From SOIA01 sp050116035 (GTDB taxonomy: Bacteria > Acidobacteriota > Aminicenantia > Aminicenantales > Aminicenantaceae), in assembly GCA_050116035.1 (NCBI GenBank), contig JASFPJ010000230.1, positions 1-5,737 of the forward strand: DNA of 5,737 nucleotides. Direction: 5' to 3'. Of the stretch, positions 1-4,505 are shown piece by piece. The position numbers and the translations under genes are program-made. Every line of letters starts with the position of its first letter. Position 1 is the stretch's first letter. The notes under the pieces were generated by a model. It was not told where the DNA came from. It saw only the letters and a program-made list of their open reading frames with translations, and did not search any database.

Positions 1-511
1 TGACATAACGCTTGACCTCAGGAAAATACTCTTTTAAAGCTGGCCCATGCGGCACCTGCACTGCTCCTCCCTGCCACCTCACGCTCCCATCTGGATTGTG
101 AAACCGGATCATGGGACGGTAGATGGAATTTAGATTCTCATGAAACCGGTCATAAGAAAGCTCATCTTTAACAAACAAAAAAATCAAAATTGTACAGGCC
201 AATCCCACTGACAATCCAAAAATATTGATCGCCGAATGGGATTTATGTCTTTTAATGATTCTAACAGCTATCTTTAGATAATTTATAAACATGTGAAACC
301 TCCAGTTGAATCCATCGATTAAAAAGTAAAGAAAGGCCTTGACACACTGGCCTAAAAACCAGATCCGTGCCCAAAACAGGCCTTTTTCCTTCGCGAGATA
401 ACGATAGGTTTCGATCATATCCCCCAGGATGGAACACCCTCCTCTGTCCGGGAACATCTGTTGGATTAGCCACCCTGCAATCCGCGGAGGATGTCGGTGT
501 TTTTTTTTCAT
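1..511 (-). CDS. ABC transporter permease, FtsX/MacB type with N-terminal permease prefix domain (3' end outside window)
   Basis: Read on the minus strand, the frame is open from an ATG at 511 to the window edge, giving 170 residues without a stop. Residues 1-73 (starting MKKKHRHPPRIAGWLIQQMF) resemble the prefix domain seen ahead of ADOP-like permeases in Acidobacteriota and relatives. From residue 74 the protein reads like the start of an FtsX/MacB permease: a basic stretch (IKRHKSHSAINIFG), a hydrophobic helix at about 95-114, then the family-typical DELSYDRFHEN. The periplasmic domain and remaining helices are lost off the edge. Such proteins usually export substrates or work as mechanotransmission permeases with a separate ATPase; no substrate can be named. 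The start at 511 is preferred because AGGA (524-521) lies 9 nt upstream. Another in-frame ATG at 520 overlaps the padR stop but has no spacing to that site. The gene lies 5 nt after padR, so the two are probably cotranscribed. Family call confident; exact class less so. Confidence 0.85.
   Translation of the reverse strand, partial: MKKKHRHPPRIAGWLIQQMFPDRGGCSILGDMIETYRYLAKEKGLFWARIWFLGQCVKAFLYFLIDGFNWRFHMFINYLKIAVRIIKRHKSHSAINIFGLSVGLACTILIFLFVKDELSYDRFHENLNSIYRPMIRFHNPDGSVRWQGGAVQVPHGPALKEYFPEVKRYV
299..303 (-). promoter_or_regulatory. Internal Shine-Dalgarno before Met74 of the permease gene
   Basis: GGAGG on the minus strand lies 6 nt before an in-frame ATG at 292-290. That ATG falls exactly where the prefix domain ends and the FtsX-like part begins. 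The frame is continuous from 511, so this is either an alternative internal start or a chance result of the Trp-Arg codons TGG AGG. Confidence 0.4.
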
Positions 512-516
512 GACTT

Positions 517-849
517 TCATTCCTGCGGTACAGACAGCTCCTCGATCCCCGACCAGACAGACTCATGTGCTTTACGAACTTCCTTCAGGACTTTGACACC
601 TTGTGACGTTAGCCGAAAAATTCGCTTGCTTTTTCCCCCACGTTGTGGTGAAGGATCTGCAAAATGGGATGTGAGAAAGCCTTTTTTTTCAAGGCGGCTT
701 AGCATGACAAAAAGCGCTCCGTAGGCCCATGTTTTCCCTGTCGCCTCTTTGATCTGGTTCCTGATCGTGACGCCGTAGGCATTCTCCTTCAATCGCCAGA
801 CTGCCAGCAAAATGAATTCTTCCGATCGTGAAATGAATTTTCTGTCCAT
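517..849 (-). CDS. PadR-family winged-helix transcriptional regulator
   Basis: A 110-residue protein with the PadR N-terminal winged-helix fold throughout and only a short C-terminal tail, the usual size of the small (~110 aa) PadR subfamily. Residues 10-45 hold the typical EEFILLAVWRLKENAYGVTI and the recognition region around WAYGALFVMLSRLEKKGFL (about 41-59). The wing, about 60-82, contains GGKSKRIFRLTSQG, matching the family's RRxYxLTxxG pattern. PadR proteins are DNA-binding repressors, often released by a ligand, and commonly control their own operon and a neighbouring transporter. Here the permease gene starts 5 nt downstream on the same strand, so it is the likely target. The ATG at 849 has AGGAAGG at 860-854 upstream. 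The stop is UGA, although the genome decodes UGA as selenocysteine elsewhere; reading through gives no conserved sequence. Ligand unknown. Confidence 0.92.
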   Translation of the reverse strand: MDRKFISRSEEFILLAVWRLKENAYGVTIRNQIKEATGKTWAYGALFVMLSRLEKKGFLTSHFADPSPQRGGKSKRIFRLTSQGVKVLKEVRKAHESVWSGIEELSVPQE

Positions 850-880
850 CGGACCTTCCTATATTATATACAACGTAGTT

Positions 881-909
881 ATTATCAAAAAGGTTTACAT
901 AAAAAACAA
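881..909 (-). promoter_or_regulatory. Candidate sigma-70 promoter of the padR-permease unit
   Basis: On the minus strand there is a TTGTTT -35-like box (909-904), a 17-nt spacer and a GATAAT -10-like box (886-881, five of six consensus positions). The start of transcription would fall near 874, about 25 nt before the padR start codon. A second TATAAT-like string lies closer to the gene, in the run TATATAATATAG. The short AT-rich leader is where a PadR operator would be expected, but I see no convincing long dyad. The half-symmetric AACTACGTT (880-872) is the best candidate. Confidence 0.4.
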
Positions 910-972
910 ATTCATACCTTGCCAGAACAGACTCCTCCCCGTTTGCCCAGAATGTGACCAAATTTGCTTAAG

Positions 973-991
973 ATCGCCTAAATTCGCCTAA
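973..991. repeat. Short direct repeat TCGCCTAA x2 with a related copy at 1158-1180
   Basis: Plus strand: TCGCCTAA occurs twice at a 10-nt period, preceded by AATTTGCTTAAG (961-972). On the other side of the tRNA-Arg fragment, near 1158-1180, similar strings recur in the opposite order: TTCGCCTTAA, then TTTTGCTAAG. They flank the fragment about 55-70 nt away on each side. They could be worn recombinase arm sites or simply low-complexity similarity. Confidence 0.35.
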
Positions 992-1043
992 CGGTGCAAA
1001 AAGTAAAGACAACGCAAATGATTTAAAATAGAGGTAAATGGCA

Positions 1044-1100
1044 GGTACGCTCTGAAAGATTCGAACTGCCGACCTTCTGATTCGTAGCCAGACTCTCTAT
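1044..1100 (-). pseudogene. tRNA-Arg(ACG) 3' fragment, probable attachment-site remnant
   Basis: On the minus strand the sequence begins in the D-arm (ATAGAG). It continues with an intact anticodon arm, TCTGG-CTACGAA-TCAGA, whose five base pairs include one G-U wobble; the anticodon ACG is at 1085-1083. Next come a short variable loop and a T-arm with the TTCGAAT loop, then an acceptor 3' strand ending GCGTACC. The T-stem is imperfect (GGCAG against CTTTC). The 5' acceptor strand and most of the D-arm are missing: upstream of ATAGAG there is nothing complementary to AGAGCGT. It therefore cannot fold as a working tRNA. Tyrosine recombinases often use the 3' half of a tRNA gene as attB and leave such a fragment at the far end of an inserted element. 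The intact donor tRNA and any integrase would be outside this window. Confidence 0.72.
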
Positions 1101-1203
1101 TTCAAAATGAACTTCTCCCTTTTTCTTTGGCACTCAACTGTCACTAAGCTAGGCTACGTTCGCCTTAATTTTGCTAAGCATGGCCAAGGGAAAATAAAGA
1201 CTC

Positions 1204-1226
1204 AAAAACTAATTTCCAGGAGAAAT
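1204..1226 (-). terminator. Weak candidate terminator after tRNA-Sec
   Basis: Just downstream of the tRNA 3' end on the minus strand, ATTTC and GAAAT form a 5-bp stem around a 5-nt loop (1226-1212). A run of five T follows after three bases (1208-1204). The stem is short and AT-rich, so it may be a weak terminator or chance. Confidence 0.3.
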
Positions 1227-1231
1227 GTGGA

Positions 1232-1327
1232 TGGCGGGAAGGTGTGGGAGTCGAACCCACCCAGGGCTTTTCACAACCCCATACTGGGTTTGAAGTCCAG
1301 AAGGCCCACCGGGACCTATACCCTCCC
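1232..1327 (-). tRNA. selC: tRNA-Sec (selenocysteine, anticodon UCA)
   Basis: This tRNA reads UGA as selenocysteine; it is charged with serine and then converted by SelA. The 96 nt include the CCA end (1234-1232) and discriminator G (1235). The acceptor stem is 8 bp, GGGAGGGT with ACCTTCCC, including one G-U pair. The T-stem is 5 bp, GTGGG with CCCAC around TTCGACT. This is the 8+5 arrangement of bacterial tRNA-Sec. The D-stem has 6 bp (AGGTCC with GGGCCT) and a CGGT tetraloop. The anticodon loop CTTCAAA places UCA at 1293-1291. The long variable arm is about 18 nt, with GGGGTT pairing to AGCCCT. The anticodon stem CTGGA/CCCAG has an A-C mismatch next to the loop, where a pair is usual. The gene lies downstream of selD on the same strand, 226 nt away. 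E. coli selC is 95 nt and also a known island insertion site. Confidence 0.97.
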
Positions 1328-1334
1328 GCACGCT

Positions 1335-1343
1335 ATCTTATCA
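1335..1343 (-). promoter_or_regulatory. Possible extended -10 element for tRNA-Sec
   Basis: TGATAAGAT on the minus strand has the TGN-plus-hexamer form of an extended -10 (TAAGAT, four of six consensus positions). It ends 7 nt before the first base of the mature tRNA. No clear -35 box is found 16-18 nt upstream. The tRNA may instead be made from a selA-selD transcript. Confidence 0.25.
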
Positions 1344-1381
1344 TGTCTCTATCCTCTATTCTGCGTATTTTGCCCGCACTA

Positions 1382-1480
1382 TCAAAACATTCCACTGCAG
1401 CCCGTCCTGCTTTTTAAGAGCATCAGTTTATCACGAAGGTCGTCAATTGCGACACCTTTTTTTTGGGCCTCAGGCACCAC
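1382..1480 (-). CDS. Possible small ORF between selD and selC, unrecognised
   Basis: A 32-residue frame starts with GTG GTG at 1480. It contains VAIDDLRDKLMLLKSRTGC and ends SGMF before UGA, which is followed at once by UAG. The residue mix looks protein-like (an amphipathic helix, then a GCSG turn), but I recognise no family. The Shine-Dalgarno is poor: GGA about 10 nt upstream. A second frame (1527-1423, starting MSILGNIVDNLSEKIRW) overlaps it and could join it by a -1 shift on the A8 run, giving 48 residues. It may be a real mini-gene, a decayed remnant or chance. If the UGA were decoded, the product would end in a single selenocysteine; no supporting SECIS hairpin was identified. Confidence 0.25.
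   Translation of the reverse strand: MVPEAQKKGVAIDDLRDKLMLLKSRTGCSGMF
1456..1462 (-). other. A AAA AAG slippery heptamer, possible -1 frameshift site
   Basis: The minus strand has eight A followed by GG. In the frame opened by the ATG at 1527 the codons are CCC AAA AAA AAG, which places the dnaX-type heptamer A-AAA-AAG in the correct phase. A -1 shift there leads into the frame that ends at 1382. No upstream Shine-Dalgarno stimulator or strong downstream stem was recognised. Confidence 0.25.
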
Positions 1481-1553
1481 CTAATTTTTTCCGATAAATT
1501 ATCTACTATATTACCTAAGATGCTCATCCCGCTTCTATAATCCCAGACAGACT

Positions 1554-2906
1554 TCACTTTTTCCTTCTTGATGAATCCTTCGAAGAGGAAGAATCAGACG
1601 GCGATGGGCAGCATTCACAACAAGATGTCTCCTTCTCCTGAGATTTTATTGCCTTATCTTTTTTCGTTCTTTTCGTCTTGACAGAGGTCTTTCTCTCTGT
1701 GCTTTTTCCTTCCATGTTATTTATAATGGTTATTCGACCATCGGATTTGGTGACGATTTTTCCGATAACAGCCGCCTGGACAAGACCTCTCTTGTGGAGA
1801 AGTGAAACCAATCTTTGGCTTTGATCCTCACGGATGGAGATGAGAAGTCCCCCTGAAGTCTGAGGATCATACAAAACCTCCGTCATTTCCTTGCTCACAC
1901 CTTTTTTCACTTTAACATATTGCGCGGCAAACTCCTTATTCCGTTCGACGGCGCCGGAAACCATGCCCTGTCGAACACAGCTCAACACACCATCGAAAAC
2001 AGGAATCTGTTCCGCATAAACCTCTGCGGTGACTCCGCTTTGAACAACCATCTCACTCAGATGCCCCATCAAGCCGAATCCAGTGACATCTGTCGCTGTC
2101 GTTACGCCCATCTCTCTCATGATCTCAGAAGAGATTTTGTTCAACTCAGCCATGGATCGACTTATCTCTTTCAGTGCGGCTTCCGATGCTCTCCCTATCT
2201 GGCTGGCAAATCCGATGATTCCTGTCCCAAGCGGCTTGGTCAGGACCAACAAATCTCCAGGCCTGGCCCGGTCATTGGTGATAATCTCCTTCGGGTTGAT
2301 CTCTCCCGTGACAGCGAACCCAAACTTGACTTCGTTATCCTTGATGCTATGGCCACCGATAACTACGACTCCTGCTTCTTTCATCTTGACAATTCCGCCA
2401 AGAAGCATCTGGTTCATGACTTTATGGCTCATTGTCTCAATGGGAAATCCGATTATCGAAAGAGCGGTGAGTGGCTTCCCTCCCATGGCATATATATCGC
2501 TCAGCGAGTTGGCAGCCGCAATCTGGCCGAACGTATAGGGATCATCAACACTGGGCGCAAAAACATCAACCGACTGAACAAGAGCAAATTCATCACTGAT
2601 CTTGAACACTCCGGCATCATCGCAGGTATCTGCACTGACTAAGACTCTCGGGTCTGATATCTCTGGAAGGCCATCCAGGACTATCTTCAGGTCATTCTGG
2701 TTGATCTTGGACGCGCATCCGGCATTCTCGACAAACTTTGTCAACTCGACCTGTTCCGGCATATCCTCCAGGCGCTCTCCCGCGCACAGGCAGACATTCT
2801 TTTCTTTAAAAACATCACAGGGGCAGGCCTGCTTGGGATTGCAGATGCAGTGCCCCAGCTTAATGGAACGCTGCATGATGTCCTTTCTTTTTTTCAGGTC
2901 AATCAT
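1554..2906 (-). CDS. selD: Selenide, water dikinase (selenophosphate synthetase) with Cys-rich N- and C-terminal extensions
   Basis: SelD makes selenophosphate from selenide and ATP in the cytoplasm, the selenium donor for SelA. The protein has 450 residues, about 100 more than E. coli SelD (347). The core spans about 55-395. Its active site reads GCASK, with catalytic Cys64 and Lys67, so this is the cysteine form, not a selenoprotein. Other family marks are DDPYTFGQIAAANSLSDIYAMGG (121-143), GGHSI (184-188), DVTGFGLMGHL (273-283) and YDPQTSGGLL (346-355). The N-terminal extension has three CxC pairs (C20/C22, C28/C30, C39/C41). The tail is rich in Lys and Ser and carries a CCECC cluster (429-433). 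The ATG at 2906 overlaps the selA stop by 8 nt and has AGGAAGG 7 nt upstream, so translation is probably coupled. Met11 (2876), with AAAGGA only 4 nt upstream, is an alternative that keeps all the cysteines. The stop is UGA. Confidence 0.96.
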   Translation of the reverse strand: MIDLKKRKDIMQRSIKLGHCICNPKQACPCDVFKEKNVCLCAGERLEDMPEQVELTKFVENAGCASKINQNDLKIVLDGLPEISDPRVLVSADTCDDAGVFKISDEFALVQSVDVFAPSVDDPYTFGQIAAANSLSDIYAMGGKPLTALSIIGFPIETMSHKVMNQMLLGGIVKMKEAGVVVIGGHSIKDNEVKFGFAVTGEINPKEIITNDRARPGDLLVLTKPLGTGIIGFASQIGRASEAALKEISRSMAELNKISSEIMREMGVTTATDVTGFGLMGHLSEMVVQSGVTAEVYAEQIPVFDGVLSCVRQGMVSGAVERNKEFAAQYVKVKKGVSKEMTEVLYDPQTSGGLLISIREDQSQRLVSLLHKRGLVQAAVIGKIVTKSDGRITIINNMEGKSTERKTSVKTKRTKKDKAIKSQEKETSCCECCPSPSDSSSSKDSSRRKK

Positions 2907-4323
2907 GGCTGGCCCTTCCTCTCTTCAGGGCGGACAGGACCGATTCGCAAACGGGAACGTCTTCTTCCTCCCGAATCGTCCTAAGGTCCAACAGAACCGC
3001 TTCTTTATGAACTCGCGTAAAAACCGGAGGACTGCCTAAACGCATTTTTTTTGCCAGGTTCTCTGCAGACGAATTGGCAGGCTGAACCTTCAGGAGCATA
3101 GTCGGTATTGTCTCTACGGGCACAGAACCGCTTCCCACCTGGGATCCTCCCTCTTCGAGCGAAAGCTCTGCCTCTTTCTTGATTTCTGCATGAAGCTTCT
3201 TCATCATTTTCCGTCCTCTTTTTTTCAAATCATCAATCTTCAAAGAGAACATTTTATAAACAGGATGTTTATCATTTATATTTTCAAGCTTGAGAAAAAG
3301 CCGCAATGTGGCTTCCATTCCGGCCAAGGTCAATTTCCCGACGCGCAGCGCTCTTTTCAGAGGATTCTTCTTTATTCTCCTTATAGTCAGTTCCTTGCCC
3401 ACAATAATTCCGGCCTGCGGCCCTCCAATCAGCTTGTCGCCACTGAAACAGGCGACATCGGCTCCTGCCTTTATGCTGTCCTGGACAAGAGGTTCGGTTT
3501 CAATCCCGAACTCTTTCAGGTCCAGGAGTGCGCCGCTACCGAGATCGTCTATAAGGGGCAGGTTGTGTTCCTGGGCGATTGTGACCAGTTCCTGAATGGA
3601 CGGCTCCTGGGCAAAGCCCACGATCCGGTAATTGGAATGATGAACCCGCATTATGGCCCCTGTGTTCTCTCCGATGGCAGCGATGTAATCCTTCAGATGT
3701 GTCTTGTTCGTTGTTCCCACCTCCCGGAGGATGGCCCCGCTCGCTGCCATCACATCCGGCATCCGGAATGATCCTCCGATCTCCACAAGCTGGCCTCGGG
3801 AAACGATCACTTCCCTGCCTTGAGCCAGTGTATTTAAAATGAGCATGGTGGCAGCTGCATTGTTGTTGACTATGGTGGCGGCTTCTGCGCCCGTCAATTC
3901 GGAGAGAAGCCCTTCGATATGAGCATCTCGATGACCGCGGCGCCCGGTCTCTACATCCGTAGCCAGAGTGCAGTAGCCATCAGCTGCTTTGTTGATGGCT
4001 TCCCGAGCTTCGTCCGAGAGAAGAGCCCTTCCCAATCCCGTGTGGAGGATGACTCCAGTCGCGTTAATCGCTTGATTCAAAGAGGATGAAAATTTCTCCT
4101 GGAGATCTTGTTCCACTCTTTTTATAATATTTTTTGGTGAAAGTTCTGATTTGGGAAATGATTTTTCATCGGACTTTCTGATCTCAGAACGCACCTCTTG
4201 CAGGATCCCTCGTGCGGCTTTCACTACAAGATCCCGGCTGTGTTCCTTAATCAAATCCTGAGCCTCTTTGATCTTCACCAGGCTATCGACTGAAGGAAGC
4301 TTGCGCAGAAGTTCTTTTGTCAT
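2899..4323 (-). CDS. selA: L-seryl-tRNA(Sec) selenium transferase
   Basis: SelA is a PLP enzyme, decameric in characterised bacteria, that converts Ser-tRNA-Sec to Sec-tRNA-Sec using selenophosphate. The product is 474 residues, close to E. coli SelA (463). It has an N-terminal helical tRNA-binding region (about 1-75), then the PLP fold. Marks include TGVILHTGLGRA (89-100), GRRGHRD (127-133), IVNNNAAA (151-158), VSRGQLVEIGGSFRMPDVM (174-192), EVGTTN (201-206) and SFSGDK-like CFSGDKLIGGPQAG (292-305), where Lys297 is the PLP-binding lysine. The C-terminal part has VGSGSVPVETIPT and ends without truncation. I chose the second ATG (4323) because AGGAG (4334-4330) lies 6 nt before it, whereas it abuts the first ATG (4329) with no spacing. 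The gene overlaps selD. The preceding flavoprotein gene ends 181 nt upstream on the same strand; the gap shows no clear promoter boxes. Confidence 0.97.
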   Translation of the reverse strand: MTKELLRKLPSVDSLVKIKEAQDLIKEHSRDLVVKAARGILQEVRSEIRKSDEKSFPKSELSPKNIIKRVEQDLQEKFSSSLNQAINATGVILHTGLGRALLSDEAREAINKAADGYCTLATDVETGRRGHRDAHIEGLLSELTGAEAATIVNNNAAATMLILNTLAQGREVIVSRGQLVEIGGSFRMPDVMAASGAILREVGTTNKTHLKDYIAAIGENTGAIMRVHHSNYRIVGFAQEPSIQELVTIAQEHNLPLIDDLGSGALLDLKEFGIETEPLVQDSIKAGADVACFSGDKLIGGPQAGIIVGKELTIRRIKKNPLKRALRVGKLTLAGMEATLRLFLKLENINDKHPVYKMFSLKIDDLKKRGRKMMKKLHAEIKKEAELSLEEGGSQVGSGSVPVETIPTMLLKVQPANSSAENLAKKMRLGSPPVFTRVHKEAVLLDLRTIREEEDVPVCESVLSALKRGRASHD

Positions 4324-4329
4324 TTTCAT

Positions 4330-4334
4330 CTCCT
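4330..4334 (-). promoter_or_regulatory. Shine-Dalgarno that sets the selA start
   Basis: AGGAG on the minus strand is directly followed by ATGAAAATG. Only the second ATG (4323) has a workable 6-nt spacing, so the annotated protein should begin MTKELL rather than MKMTKELL. Confidence 0.65.
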
Positions 4335-4486
4335 ATTCATCAGGATTCAGCACCTGACCAGTGCAAAGATGGCTCATGATATCCTGCCAGAATCTCATTT
4401 TGCATTTGCCTAATTTAACATTAATCTTTCCCCTTTTTCAAGATAACTCACCCAGCTCAAGAAAGGAGGAAAAACGGATTGCGGTT

Positions 4487-4505
4487 AATGGGGACGTTCC
4501 CCATT
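4487..4505. repeat. Perfect palindrome AATGGGGA-CGT-TCCCCATT at the 3' end of the flavoprotein gene
   Basis: Eight perfectly paired bases flank a 3-nt loop, and the last base of the palindrome is also the last base of the flavoprotein stop codon (4507-4505). As RNA it would form a strong hairpin on either strand. There is no U-run after it on the minus strand, so it is not a classic intrinsic terminator for that gene; on the plus strand it is followed by TTTATTT. Short GGGGACGTTCCCC-type palindromes resemble REP-like dispersed elements, from general knowledge. It could protect the 3' end or cause partial termination ahead of selA. Confidence 0.6.

Larger units (their letters stand above)
850..1231. 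other. Intergenic stretch between padR and tRNA-Sec
   Basis: This stretch of about 380 nt has no protein-coding frame I can support. It holds the padR leader and promoter candidate (850-909), TCGCCTAA-type short repeats (973-991, with a related string at 1158-1180), a tRNA-Arg 3' fragment (1044-1100), and a weak hairpin followed by a U-run just downstream of tRNA-Sec (1204-1226). The mix of a truncated tRNA and short repeats suggests an old recombination junction. Confidence 0.6.

Noticed and set aside
261..566. Minus-strand 101-codon frame overlapping padR and the permease
   Set aside because: The permease frame from 511 has clear family sequence; this is an out-of-phase shadow.
1107..1484. 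Plus-strand open frame of 125 codons crossing tRNA-Sec
   Set aside because: It runs antisense through the whole tRNA-Sec gene, has no ribosome site and no recognisable protein pattern.
1520..1556. Selenocysteine read-through of the selD UGA stop
   Set aside because: Read-through adds about ten unremarkable residues before another UGA. The tail before it is already low-complexity, and no SECIS-like hairpin was seen.
1920..3039. Several plus-strand open frames opposite selD
   Set aside because: They are antisense shadows of the well-supported selD and selA frames.
3190..3771. Plus-strand open frames opposite selA
   Set aside because: They are antisense to conserved SelA motifs and show no domain of their own.
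4350..4364. Inverted repeat GCAC-N7-GTGC in the selA leader
   Set aside because: Four-base arms are expected by chance in a stretch of this length; no second copy or longer dyad supports an operator.
4345..4400. Sigma-54 promoter upstream of selA (CTGGCAGGATATCATGAGCC)
   Set aside because: The GG-to-GC spacing is 13 nt instead of the required 10, and the -12 element lacks TTGC.
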